A stretch of DNA of 64,000 nucleotides, taken from assembly GCA_020160805.1 (NCBI GenBank), contig JAIUPO010000005.1, positions 62,001-126,000 of the forward strand, given 5' to 3'. The position numbers were made by a program, and so were the translations under genes. How positions within the stretch are numbered: position 1 is the first letter of the stretch; each line of letters opens with the position of its first letter. This DNA is from Actinomycetota bacterium. GTDB lineage: Bacteria; Actinomycetota; Actinomycetes; Actinomycetales; Dermatophilaceae. Of the stretch, positions 25,579 through 34,468 are shown piece after piece. The notes under the pieces are model-generated. The model was not told where the DNA came from. It worked only from the letters and a program-made list of their open reading frames with translations, and ran no database searches.

Positions 25579-28112
25579 GACGTTCCGGGATCCTCCTCGG
25601 CGCGGCTCCCGTCGGCATCGGGATCACCGCCAGTGTCGGCCGACCCGCGCTCGCCCGCAAGGGCGCCGGTGCGCACCGGACTCGCCACGGCCGCGATGAT
25701 CGCCGTGGCCGGCAGGCCCGAACCATCGCGCTTCCCCGTCGCCTCCGGCAACTCGATGGCTGCGCCATTGGCCGCGCTGGCCCGGGCCGGGGTGTTGCCC
25801 GCCCACGCAAGTATGAGCAGGTCCTCACCCTTGAGGAAGCGATGCGCCCGGACACCCCCGGTGCCGCGGCCCTTGGCGGGGTACTCCGCATAGGGCGTGA
25901 CCTTGAGGGTTCCGGCCTGGGTGCCGGGCAGGGCATCGGCCGCCCCCGAGGAGGTGACGACGACGGCTTCCCCGACCGGATCAAGAACCCCGAAGAAGAT
26001 GACGCTGTCCTTCGCGGCCAACCGGATGCCCGCCATACCCCCTGCGGCGCGACCCTGCGGGCGCACGGCGGAGGCGGGGAAACGCAGCAATTGCGCGTCC
26101 GCGGTGATGAAGACCAGATCGTCGCCCTCGGAGCCCACCGGCCCCGCCCCGACGACTCGGTCGCCGGGCTTGAGCGAGATGACCTCCCACTCGCTGCGGC
26201 CGAGCGGATAGTCCGGGGTCACGCGCTTGACGACGCCCTGGGCGGTGCCGAGCGCGAGCGTGGGGGAGTCGGGGGTGACCCCGGCGAGGGTGAGGATGCG
26301 CTCGCCGCGGGCCAGATCGACATACATCTTGGCCGGGGTGCCACCAGCCAGGCTCGGGGCGCCGCTCGTCGGGACGAGGGTGGGCAGGTCGAGGGCGGAG
26401 ACGCGCACCATCCGGCCGGCTGAGGTGACGATGCCGAACTGGCCGCGGGCGCTCGTGCGGACCGCGCCGACGATCGCGTCATGCTTGCTGCGCCCACCCT
26501 CCGCGGGAACCGGATCGGCGCTCGCGGTGCGCGCCAGGAGCCCGGACGCCGACAGCAGCACCCAACACGGGTCGTCCGCAACCTCCAGTGGGGCGGCCGT
26601 CGCGGGCGTGCCCGCCGACTCCAAGAGCACGGTGCGCCGGGGGGTGCCATGGGACTTCGCGACCTCGGCGAGCTCGGCCGAGACCAGCTTGCGCAGCGGC
26701 GCATCGTCCTCGCCGAGCAGCTTTTCCAACTCCTCGATCTGCGCGCGCAGCTCGTCGCGCTCGCCCTCCAATTCGATCCGGGAAAACTTGGTCAGGCGCC
26801 GCAACTGCAGTTCGAGGATGTAATCGGCCTGCTTCTCGCTGAGATCGAAGACCTGCATCAATCGCTGGCGCGCCATCGCCGTGTCGTCGGAGGAGCGAAT
26901 CAGGGCGATGACTTCGTCGATATCGACGATGGCGATCAGCAGGCCCTCGACGAGATGCAGCCGGTCGCGGCGCTTGCCGAGGCGGTATTCGGTGCGCCGC
27001 CGCACCACGGAGATGCGGAAGTCGACGAAGACCTCGAGCAGTTCCTTGAGCCCGAGCGTGCGCGGTTGGCCGCCGACGAGCGCAACATTATTGATGCCGA
27101 ACGAATCCTCGAGTGGCGTCAGCTTGTAGAGCTGCTCGAGCACCGCCTCGGGGTTGAAGCCATTCTTGATCTCGATGACCAGCCGCAGGCCGTTCTTGAG
27201 GTCGGTGAGGTCTTTGAGGTCGCTGATGCCGCTGAGGCGCTTGGCCTGGACGAGTTCCTTGATCTTGGCCGTGACCTTTTCCGGCCCGACGAGATAAGGC
27301 AGTTCGGTGACGACGATGCCCATCTTGCGGGGAGTCAGCTTCTCGATCTTGGCCGTGGCGCGGGTGCGGAAGGTGCCGCGGCCGGTCAGATAGGCCTCGC
27401 GGATCCCGTCGAGCCCGACGATCCGCCCGCCCTCGGGCAGATCCGGACCGGGGACAAAACGCATCAGGTCATCGAGGCTGCAGGACGGGTGCGCGATGAG
27501 GTGACGGGCCGCCGAGATGACCTCGATGAGGTTGTGCGGGGGCATGGAGGTCGCCATGCCCACGGCGATGCCCGTCGTGCCATTGACCAGCAGGTTGGGG
27601 TATGCCGCGGGCAGCACCTCCGGCTGCATCAGCTGGTCGTCGTAGTTGGGGACCTCATCGACGGTTTCCTCATCGAGTCCGGTCACCATGAGCAAGGCGG
27701 CAGGCGCGAGGCGCGCCTCGGTATAGCGGGAGGCGGCCGGCCCGGCGTCGAGGGAGCCGAAGTTCCCGTGCCCGTCGACCAGGGGCAGGCGCATCGAGAA
27801 GGGCTGCGCCATCCGGACCAGGGCGTCATAAATCGCCTGGTCGCCGTGCGGGTGGTACTTGCCCATGACCTCGCCGACGACCCGGCTGGACTTCACATGC
27901 CCGCGGTCGGGCCGCAGCCCGAGCTCGTGCATCGAAAACAGGATGCGGCGCTGGACCGGCTTCAGGCCGTCGCGAGCGTCCGGCAGGGCGCGCGAGTGAA
28001 TGACGGAGACGGAATACTCCAGGAAGGCATTGCGCATCTCCTCACTGACATCGATGTCGACGATGCGGCCGTCGTTGCCCGGGTCCTGGGGGCTGCCGTC
28101 ATCGGTGGCCAT
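25575..28112 (-). CDS. parC: DNA topoisomerase IV subunit A
   Basis: An 845-residue DNA-cleaving subunit of topoisomerase IV (or gyrase-like) that acts with ParE. The active-site Tyr is residue 130 in [10 protein letters not shown]. The winged-helix/quinolone region is [20 protein letters not shown] (residues 84-103), with Gln92 where E. coli GyrA has Ser83 and Asp96 where it has Asp87. A coiled-coil tower follows, then a six-bladed beta-pinwheel C-terminal domain from about residue 520. It lacks a clear QRRGGKG-type GyrA box, which favours ParC over GyrA. Overlaps lacI by 4 bases. Confidence 0.88.
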   Translation of the reverse strand: MATDDGSPQDPGNDGRIVDIDVSEEMRNAFLEYSVSVIHSRALPDARDGLKPVQRRILFSMHELGLRPDRGHVKSSRVVGEVMGKYHPHGDQAIYDALVRMAQPFSMRLPLVDGHGNFGSLDAGPAASRYTEARLAPAALLMVTGLDEETVDEVPNYDDQLMQPEVLPAAYPNLLVNGTTGIAVGMATSMPPHNLIEVISAARHLIAHPSCSLDDLMRFVPGPDLPEGGRIVGLDGIREAYLTGRGTFRTRATAKIEKLTPRKMGIVVTELPYLVGPEKVTAKIKELVQAKRLSGISDLKDLTDLKNGLRLVIEIKNGFNPEAVLEQLYKLTPLEDSFGINNVALVGGQPRTLGLKELLEVFVDFRISVVRRRTEYRLGKRRDRLHLVEGLLIAIVDIDEVIALIRSSDDTAMARQRLMQVFDLSEKQADYILELQLRRLTKFSRIELEGERDELRAQIEELEKLLGEDDAPLRKLVSAELAEVAKSHGTPRRTVLLESAGTPATAAPLEVADDPCWVLLSASGLLARTASADPVPAEGGRSKHDAIVGAVRTSARGQFGIVTSAGRMVRVSALDLPTLVPTSGAPSLAGGTPAKMYVDLARGERILTLAGVTPDSPTLALGTAQGVVKRVTPDYPLGRSEWEVISLKPGDRVVGAGPVGSEGDDLVFITADAQLLRFPASAVRPQGRAAGGMAGIRLAAKDSVIFFGVLDPVGEAVVVTSSGAADALPGTQAGTLKVTPYAEYPAKGRGTGGVRAHRFLKGEDLLILAWAGNTPARASAANGAAIELPEATGKRDGSGLPATAIIAAVASPVRTGALAGERGSADTGGDPDADGSRAEEDPGTS

Positions 28113-28241
28113 GTGGGTCCTTCGCCTCTCGTGCTCCGCGGATGCCCCGTATGCCGCCCGCGACGCCCTGCTCGGGCGCCGACCGGGCAGGCTCGCGACG
28201 GGGCCGGTCTGCCTGGCATTCTCGCCGACCGGCCGCCAGGG

Positions 28242-28868
28242 TCAGGCGCGGGGCGCGCCGAAAGCACCCCAATGAGTGAACTGCTCGACGGTGCGCCGCG
28301 GCCGGGTGCGGGCCGAGCCGCCGACGCGCTGTTCCTCGTGCCCGAGGGCAATCACGCCGACCAGCGCCAGGCCGTCGGGGACGCCGAGCGCCTTGCTCAC
28401 GGCCCCGTGTTGGGACCCCGGGACGCCGAAGAAGAGCGCATCAAGGCCGGCCTCGCGGGCGCCCAGGAGGAGCAGCATGACGCCCATCGCGGTGTCCGTC
28501 AGCCAATAGGGGACCGGCCAGTCCTGATCGGACGGGTCGGCGCCCGGCCGGGCCTTGTCCGGCTCGGCGTAGCGGGCGCGATAGGCCGGCTCGTCCGCAT
28601 ACGCCAGGACCAGGACGGGGGCGGCGCGGACCCCGGCCAGCCAGTCATCGCCGGTGGCCGCAGCGGCTGGGGGCGTTGCTGCCGCCCAGAAAAGCTCCCG
28701 TTCGTGCGGGGCGCGGAGCACGACATACTCCCAGCCCTGGGAGAAGCCGGCGCTCGGCGCGCGGCCGGCCAGGTCAAGCAGGTCGAGCACGATGTCGTCC
28801 GGCACGACGGTGTCGGGGCGGAAGCGGCGCGTCATCCGGCGGCCGCGGACCAGGCGGGCGAGATCCAC
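28242..28868 (-). CDS. Nitroreductase family protein
   Basis: A 208-residue FMN-dependent oxidoreductase. The family signature is VRGRRMTRRFRPDTVVPDD at the N-terminus, then LAGRAPSAGFSQGWEYVVLR and DTAMGVMLLLLGAREAGLDA. Related to FMN reductase/deiodinase-type nitroreductases; the substrate is unknown. GTG 28868 is preferred over an in-frame start at 28934, which would overlap the divergent GNAT gene. It ends about 130 bases before parC on the same strand. Confidence 0.82.
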   Translation of the reverse strand: MDLARLVRGRRMTRRFRPDTVVPDDIVLDLLDLAGRAPSAGFSQGWEYVVLRAPHERELFWAAATPPAAAATGDDWLAGVRAAPVLVLAYADEPAYRARYAEPDKARPGADPSDQDWPVPYWLTDTAMGVMLLLLGAREAGLDALFFGVPGSQHGAVSKALGVPDGLALVGVIALGHEEQRVGGSARTRPRRTVEQFTHWGAFGAPRA

Positions 28869-28932
28869 GGCCTGAGTCTGCCAAGCCGGGGCGGTGCTGG
28901 GCCGGACGGGGCGGGTCTGGAATATTGGAGGC

Positions 28933-31629
28933 ATGGACGAGGTCGAGGCGCTCCCGCCGGGCTATCCCACCGAATGGGAAGCCGATGTCGTGCTCCGAGA
29001 CGGCTCGGTCGGGCACGTCCGAGCGATCCTGCCCTCCGATCAGGAGGCCCTGCAGCGCTTCCATTCCCGGCAGTCCGACGAGTCGATCTACCTGCGCTTC
29101 TTCGCCCCCTTGCGCGAGTTGTCTTCCCGTGACCTGCATCGATTCACCAATGTCGACTATCGCGACCGGGTTGCCTTGGTCGTCACCCACCGCGGCGAGG
29201 TCATCGGCATCGGGCGGTATGACCGCATCGACGCCCACTCGGCCGAGGTCGCGTTCAATATCAGCGACGACTTCCAGGGCCGCGGCATCGGCTCGGTGCT
29301 GCTGGAGCATCTGGCCGATATCGCGCGCGATATGGGGCTGACCAGTTTTGAGGCGGAGGTGCTCCCGCAGAACCAGAAGATGCTGCGGGTCTTCGCCGAT
29401 GCGGGATATGTCGTGGCTCGCCGCGTCGAGGACGGCATCGTCCAGGTGCACTTCGACATTGAGCCGACCGAGAAGTCGGAATCGGTGCGGCTCGCGCGCG
29501 AGCACCGCGCGGAATCGGTCAGCATCTCCGCGTTGGTCGCGCCGAAGGTCATCGCGGTCGTCGGCGCCGGGCGCACTCCCGGCTCGGTGGGCCGAGAAGT
29601 GTTGCGGCACCTGCGCGATGGCGGTTTCACCGGGCAGTTGTATGCCGTGAACCCGGCCGTCCAAGACGTCCTCGGCATCCCCAGTCATCCCACGGTCAGT
29701 GCGATCCCCGCGCAGGTCGATGTCGCCGTCCTGGCGATGCGGCCGGAGTACGCGCTCGATGTCGTCGAGGATTGCGCCGCCGCCGGGGTGCACGGCCTGG
29801 TGATCCTCTCGGCGGGCTTCGCGGAGTCGGGCAAGGACGGTCAGAAGCTCGAGAAGCGCATGCTGCGCCTGGCTCGAGATAGCGGTATGCGGATCGTCGG
29901 ACCGACCTCCTTCGGCCTGATCAATACCGCCGACGATGTCCGGATGAATGCCTCCCTGGCGCCGCGCATGGTGCCGGCGGGGCATCTCGGACTGTTCGCG
30001 CAGAGCGGCCCGCTCGGGGTCGCGGTCCTCGACTCCGCGACCCGTCGCTCCCTCGGAATCTCGACCTTTGCGTCCGCGGGCAACCGGCTCGACGTCTCGG
30101 GCAATGACCTCATGCAGTACTGGCTCGACGACGAGCGCACCCGCGCGGTCGGGCTCTATCTGGAATCGATGGGCAATCCGCGCAAGTTCTCGCGGATCGC
30201 GCGCCGCCTGGCGATGTCCAAACCGGTCATCGTCATCAAGGCGGGAGCCTCGAAATATGGTGTGCCGCCAGGACATCGGGTCCGTCAGGCGCAAGTCGAC
30301 CCGGTGGCCTTCACCGCGATGCTCGCCCAGGCCGGTGTCGTGCACGTCGACGATATCCACCAGATGTTCGATGTCGCGCAGGTGCTCATTCACCAGCCCG
30401 AGCCGGCGGGTCGGCGGGTCGCGATTGTCGGCAACTCGGTGCAGTTGTCGGCGCTGACGGCGCAGGTCGCCGAGAGTCACGGCCTGATCATCACGCACGG
30501 TCCGACGAGCGTGGATGCCGAGGCGCCGCTCGATCGCTTCGCCAAGAAGCTGCGAAAAGCCTTCTCCGACAAGGATGCCGACTCCGTGATCATTTGCTTC
30601 ACGCCGCCGCTTCGGCGTTCGGAGGCCGAGGCGATCGCCATGATCCACGAGTTGGCGGACGGCTCGGACAAGACCGTCGTCGCGACGATGATCGGCGCCC
30701 GCGGTGTCGCGGCCCGGCCGCTTGGTGAGCACCGGCTCTCCGAGGTCTCCGATGGAGACCAGATCCCCGAACCCACGCGCGATTTGCCGCTCTATATGAC
30801 GCCCGAGGACGCCGTCCGGGCGCTGGCGGCGGCGACGCGCTATGCGGAATGGCGACGAAAGGACAAGGGAGAACCCTTGTCCCGCAGCGGTATTGACCGG
30901 GCGGGGGCGCACTCGGTCATCGACGCCGAGCTCGCGGAACATCCCGGCGGAGAGCACCTCAGCCACGAAGACGCCCAACGCCTGCTTGCCACCTATGGCA
31001 TCGATCTCTGGTCGCGGGTCATCGTCCGCACGGCCGACGAAGCGGTCGCCGCGGCGGATCGCCTCGGCTATCCCGTCGTCGTGAAGTCCCTCTCGCCGAT
31101 CGTGCGCGGACAGTCGACGCTGCAAGGCGTGCGCGTCGATCTCGGGAATGCGACGGCAGTGCGCGAGGCCTACGACTCCTTGGTGGACCGGCTCGCGGCA
31201 TACGACCTCGCGGAATTCGCCGTTCAGCGGATGGCGCACTCGGGCGTTTCGACCGTCGTCACGGGCACCGAGGATCCGCTCTTCGGCCCGGTCGTGACCT
31301 TCGCGGTCGCGGGGCCGTCACGGGATTTGCTGCGCGATATCGGCTATGCCATCCCGCCGCTCAATGATGTCGATGTCCAAGAACTCATCGACTCGATCAA
31401 GGCGGCGCCGCTGCTGCAGGGCTACAAGGGCGCGCCCCCGGTGCACCGCGCTGCCCTCGCCGATGTCATCGCCCGCGTCTCGATGATGTGCGACGACCTG
31501 CCCGAGATCGCCTCGATCATCCTCAATCCGGTCGTCGCCCACCCAGGTGGCGTGGACGTGCTCGGCGCCGAGATCGAACTCGCCCCACCCGCCAAACGCA
31601 AAGACATCCGCCGCCGCGCCCTGACCTAG
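28933..31629 (+). CDS. GNAT acetyltransferase fused to acyl-CoA synthetase-like domains
   Basis: An 898-residue fusion. Residues about 20-180 are a GNAT acetyltransferase (VALVVTHRGEVIGIGRYDRI, then FNISDDFQGRGIGSVLLEHL with the acetyl-CoA loop). Residues about 195-640 are the CoA-binding and ligase domains of NDP-forming acetate-CoA ligases (VVGAGRTPGSVGREVLRHL and GPTSFGLINT). Residues about 660-890 are an ATP-grasp domain (YGIDLWSRVIVRTADEAVAA). Related Pat-type enzymes acetylate acetyl-CoA synthetases or other proteins on lysine. Start ATG 28933 with GGAGG just upstream. It opens the conserved block that runs to acnA. Confidence 0.88.
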   Translation: MDEVEALPPGYPTEWEADVVLRDGSVGHVRAILPSDQEALQRFHSRQSDESIYLRFFAPLRELSSRDLHRFTNVDYRDRVALVVTHRGEVIGIGRYDRIDAHSAEVAFNISDDFQGRGIGSVLLEHLADIARDMGLTSFEAEVLPQNQKMLRVFADAGYVVARRVEDGIVQVHFDIEPTEKSESVRLAREHRAESVSISALVAPKVIAVVGAGRTPGSVGREVLRHLRDGGFTGQLYAVNPAVQDVLGIPSHPTVSAIPAQVDVAVLAMRPEYALDVVEDCAAAGVHGLVILSAGFAESGKDGQKLEKRMLRLARDSGMRIVGPTSFGLINTADDVRMNASLAPRMVPAGHLGLFAQSGPLGVAVLDSATRRSLGISTFASAGNRLDVSGNDLMQYWLDDERTRAVGLYLESMGNPRKFSRIARRLAMSKPVIVIKAGASKYGVPPGHRVRQAQVDPVAFTAMLAQAGVVHVDDIHQMFDVAQVLIHQPEPAGRRVAIVGNSVQLSALTAQVAESHGLIITHGPTSVDAEAPLDRFAKKLRKAFSDKDADSVIICFTPPLRRSEAEAIAMIHELADGSDKTVVATMIGARGVAARPLGEHRLSEVSDGDQIPEPTRDLPLYMTPEDAVRALAAATRYAEWRRKDKGEPLSRSGIDRAGAHSVIDAELAEHPGGEHLSHEDAQRLLATYGIDLWSRVIVRTADEAVAAADRLGYPVVVKSLSPIVRGQSTLQGVRVDLGNATAVREAYDSLVDRLAAYDLAEFAVQRMAHSGVSTVVTGTEDPLFGPVVTFAVAGPSRDLLRDIGYAIPPLNDVDVQELIDSIKAAPLLQGYKGAPPVHRAALADVIARVSMMCDDLPEIASIILNPVVAHPGGVDVLGAEIELAPPAKRKDIRRRALT

Positions 31630-31636
31630 AACCATC

Positions 31637-31735
31637 TGCGAAAGTCGCGGACGGGGTCCCCGCGAAGTATCGGAGCTGGGTCCCACGCTCTGCGTGGGCG
31701 GGACGAGCGTGGGTCCCACGCACTGCGTGGGCGAA
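31637..31735. repeat. Intergenic repeat with CCCACGC/GCGTGGG hairpins, copy 1
   Basis: A 43-bp core (31658-31700) matches 41 of 43 bases at 54985-55027. The core ends in a 7-bp hairpin CCCACGC-tct-GCGTGGG; a second hairpin of the same kind with loop ACT follows at about 31715-31731. Non-coding; lies after the GNAT-fusion gene. Confidence 0.8.
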
Positions 31736-31749
31736 CTTCGTTGGGTGTT

Positions 31750-31818
31750 CCGGATGCCGGAAGCATGCGCTTCACCCGACTTTCTAGGCGGGGTGAAGCG
31801 CAAGGTTCCCGGGTGAAG
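31750..31818. repeat. Hairpin with conserved GACTTTCTAGG loop, copy 1
   Basis: Inner stem GCGCTTCACCC (31767-31777) pairs with GGGTGAAGCGC (31791-31801). The loop starts with GACTTTCTAGG. The stem differs completely from the copies at 45.8 and 54.8 kb, but the loop and a preceding CCGGATGCCG are shared. It precedes the DUF5998 gene; no gene in 31630-31880. Confidence 0.8.
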
Positions 31819-31880
31819 CTGCGTCGGGGCCGGGCTAGGCATGATCGCAGCTGGCAGGGCGACCAGGTAGGTCGGGCAGA

Positions 31881-32486
31881 ATGGCGGTCATGGCTTCACG
31901 TTCCAACGCCCCCATGCGCCCCGCCATCCCGGAGGCGCTTCGTGCGGCGATCGAGCGGGCGGGCTATTACCCGGCGCTCGTGGGCGATGTCGTGTCCGAG
32001 GCGCTCCACGATGCCCCGGTCATCTCGCACCTGGTCTCGCAGGAGACCACCTTCGACCACGACACGATCCGCCGGCATGTGACCGTCCTGGTGCTCACCG
32101 AATCCCGGCTGATCATCGTGCACGCCGACGACCACACCGATGACCCGCACGGGCACGAGGACGTCGCCACGGCCACGAGCGAAACCATCCCGCTGACCTT
32201 CGTGCGCGGCATCATGCTCACCCACGTCGTGCCCGACCCGCGCAATTACGTCGCCGGCTCCCTCGGCCGCGAAGTCACCCTCACATTGGGTTGGGGGACC
32301 GTCAGCCGGATCGACCTGATGCCCGCCTCGTGCGGAGACCCGTCGTGCGATGCCGAGCACGGCTTCGAAGGCACGGTCGCCTCCGACGACCTCGTCCTGC
32401 GGATCTCCGCCGAAGCCGATGGCAGCCGTTCGCTGGCTCAAGCCAAGGAGTTTGCCGCCGCCTTGTCGGCGCGCATCGGCCGATGA
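31881..32486 (+). CDS. DUF5998 family protein
   Basis: A 201-residue soluble protein of the actinobacterial DUF5998 family: GYYPALVGDVVSEALHDAPV, HVTVLVLTESRLIIVHADDH and a C-terminal CGDPSCDAEHGFEGT segment with two cysteines. The function is unknown. It is constantly found just before the phosphatase and thymidine kinase genes, as here, and overlaps the phosphatase by 4 bases. ATG 31890 is an alternative start. Confidence 0.82.
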   Translation: MAVMASRSNAPMRPAIPEALRAAIERAGYYPALVGDVVSEALHDAPVISHLVSQETTFDHDTIRRHVTVLVLTESRLIIVHADDHTDDPHGHEDVATATSETIPLTFVRGIMLTHVVPDPRNYVAGSLGREVTLTLGWGTVSRIDLMPASCGDPSCDAEHGFEGTVASDDLVLRISAEADGSRSLAQAKEFAAALSARIGR

Positions 32487-33640
32487 CCGGCGCCCGCCCG
32501 CCCGGGCTGCACCCGCCGAGCTACGAGCACGCCAGCCTCCCCAATGTGCTGCCCGCAGTCGCCGAGTCCCTGGGTATGCCGCTGGGCCCGGCCCGCGCGG
32601 GCGACCTGACCCTGCCCCCGGCCCGCAGCGCCGTCGTCGTCCTTCTCGACGGTCTCGGCCTCGAACTGCTGCGTCGACGGGCCGGCCACGCGCCATATCT
32701 GCGATCCCTCCTGCGGGACTCTCCCGAACTGGTATGCGGATTCCCCGCCACCACGGCGACCTCGCTCGCCTCGCTGGGCACGGGGCTGCCCCCCGGCATA
32801 CACGGGCTCCTCGGCTATCAATCGGTGCGTCCCGGTGACGGGCGGATCTTCGATCACCTGTCGTGGGAGGACGGGCCGGATCCCGTTGCCTGGCAACCGG
32901 AATCGACGATTTTCGAGCAGCTGGCACAGCGCGGAATGGAGGTCGTGCGCATCGGGCTGCCGCGCTTCGACGGGTCCGGGCTGACGGTGGCCGCGCAACG
33001 CGGCGGCCGCTTTGTCGGGGCGTCGTCGCTGTCGGCGGGAGTCCAGGCGGCCATTCGGGCGGTCACGCCGATGCGGCAGGGAATCGTCTATCTCTACTGG
33101 GGAGATATCGACTCGACCGGGCATGTGAAGGGGCTCGCCTCTCCGGAATGGGTGGCGCGGCTCGAGGAGGCCGACGCGGCGCTGCGCCGGCTCGCGGAGC
33201 AGCTGCCACGGCATACCTCCTTGACCATCACCGCCGACCACGGGATGGTCGATGTGCCCTTCACCGACCGGCTAGACCTAGCGACGGACCCCGAATTGGC
33301 TGCCGGCGTCCGGGCCATCACCAACGAGCCGCGCGCCCCGCACGTCTACTGCCTACCCGGCGCAGCCGACGCCGTCGAGCAGACCTGGCGGGCCCGGCTG
33401 GCCGACTCGGCGCTGGTCCTGACCCGCGAGCAGGCGATCGACGAGGGCTGGTTCGGACCCGTCGCGCCGCGCAATGTCGAGCGGATCGGCGATGTCGTCG
33501 TGGCGATGGGGCAGCTTGGCGCGATCGAGGATTCGCGGACCTCCAAGCCGATCCTGCTGCGCCTGCTCGCGATGCACGGATCGGTCACGCGCGACGAGAT
33601 CGCCGTGCCGCTGCTGCATCAGCCCGCCGCGGCGATCTAA
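32483..33640 (+). CDS. Alkaline phosphatase/nucleotide pyrophosphatase family protein
   Basis: A 385-residue enzyme of the type I phosphodiesterase/nucleotide pyrophosphatase fold. The first metal Asp is in VVVLLDGLGLELL, the nucleophile Thr in CGFPATTATSLASLGTGLPP, and later metal ligands in YWGDIDSTGHVKG and TITADHGMVDVP. It would hydrolyse phosphomono- or diesters; the substrate is unknown. No signal peptide is visible, so a cytoplasmic role is likely. ATG 32483 overlaps the DUF5998 stop. Confidence 0.85.
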   Translation: MTGARPPGLHPPSYEHASLPNVLPAVAESLGMPLGPARAGDLTLPPARSAVVVLLDGLGLELLRRRAGHAPYLRSLLRDSPELVCGFPATTATSLASLGTGLPPGIHGLLGYQSVRPGDGRIFDHLSWEDGPDPVAWQPESTIFEQLAQRGMEVVRIGLPRFDGSGLTVAAQRGGRFVGASSLSAGVQAAIRAVTPMRQGIVYLYWGDIDSTGHVKGLASPEWVARLEEADAALRRLAEQLPRHTSLTITADHGMVDVPFTDRLDLATDPELAAGVRAITNEPRAPHVYCLPGAADAVEQTWRARLADSALVLTREQAIDEGWFGPVAPRNVERIGDVVVAMGQLGAIEDSRTSKPILLRLLAMHGSVTRDEIAVPLLHQPAAAI

Positions 33641-33651
33641 GGTATGCCGTC

Positions 33652-34326
33652 GTGGCTGAACTCGTCTTCTTCTCCGGAACCATGGACTGTGGGAAGTCGA
33701 CGCTCGCCCTGCAGATGGATCACAACCACCGAGCCCGTGGCCGCGCCGGGCTGATCTTCACCCGTCTGGACCGGGCCGGCACCGCCGTCTTGTCCTCCCG
33801 CCTCGGCCTGGCGACCGATGCCGTCGAAGTCGACGAAGGCCTCGACCTGTGGGATGTCGTCGTCACGGCACTGACCGGGGGCCGGCGGGTCGACTTCGTG
33901 ATTTGTGATGAGGCGCAGTTCTATGCGCCCGCGCAGATCGAGCAACTCGCCCGGGTGGTCGACGAACTCGACATCGACGTCTTCGCCTTCGGCATCACGG
34001 CCGACTTCCGGACCCAGCTCTTCCCCGGCTCGCAGCGGCTGATCGAACTGGCCGACCGGGTGCAGGTCTTGCAGGTCGAGGCCCTCTGCTGGTGCGGACG
34101 CCGCGCGACCCACAACGCCCGAATCGTCGATGGCGCGATGGTGGTCGAGGGCGAGCAAGTGGTCGTCGGCGATACCGAGGGTGGGGCGCCCGGCCTGGTG
34201 GAGTATGAAGTCCTCTGCCGACGGCACTACATGCGCCGTATGAACTCCAAGGCGGCCCACGCTGCGGCCTTGTCCGCCGATGTGCTCCCGCTCGAACTCG
34301 ACGCCTGCGCCCTTCCGCAGCTCTGA
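33652..34326 (+). CDS. tdk: Thymidine kinase
   Basis: A 224-residue type II thymidine kinase that phosphorylates thymidine in the salvage pathway. The P-loop is GTMDCGKST (residues 9-17), the Walker B/catalytic segment VICDEAQF (83-90), and the lasso region with zinc-binding cysteines is LCWCGRRATHNAR plus a later CRRHY. Starts at GTG 33652, 11 bases after the phosphatase gene. Length and motif order are normal. Confidence 0.93.
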   Translation: MAELVFFSGTMDCGKSTLALQMDHNHRARGRAGLIFTRLDRAGTAVLSSRLGLATDAVEVDEGLDLWDVVVTALTGGRRVDFVICDEAQFYAPAQIEQLARVVDELDIDVFAFGITADFRTQLFPGSQRLIELADRVQVLQVEALCWCGRRATHNARIVDGAMVVEGEQVVVGDTEGGAPGLVEYEVLCRRHYMRRMNSKAAHAAALSADVLPLELDACALPQL

Positions 34327-34365
34327 CCCGCCTGGCCGTTGTGGTGCAGTGCGGCGATCTAACTC

Positions 34366-34461
34366 CTACGTTTGGTCGTAAGCCCTCCTTTTCGTCGTGA
34401 CTCCCCCATCCGGCGGTAGGAGTCACGACGAAACGCACGAGTTATGACCGAATGGGGGAGC
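34366..34461. repeat. About 95-bp palindromic repeat, copy 1
   Basis: Contains a perfect 15-bp inverted repeat, TTTCGTCGTGACTCC (34390-34404) and its complement (34419-34433). Flanking bases on both sides also match the element at 48750-48856. It lies between the convergent tdk and sepH genes and could act as their terminator. Confidence 0.75.
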
Positions 34462-34468
34462 TAGGCTC

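Noticed and set aside
26481-29132. An 883-codon frame on the plus strand over parC
   Set aside because: It mirrors parC and the nitroreductase gene in the antisense direction and has no homology to anything recognisable; parC motifs on the minus strand are complete.
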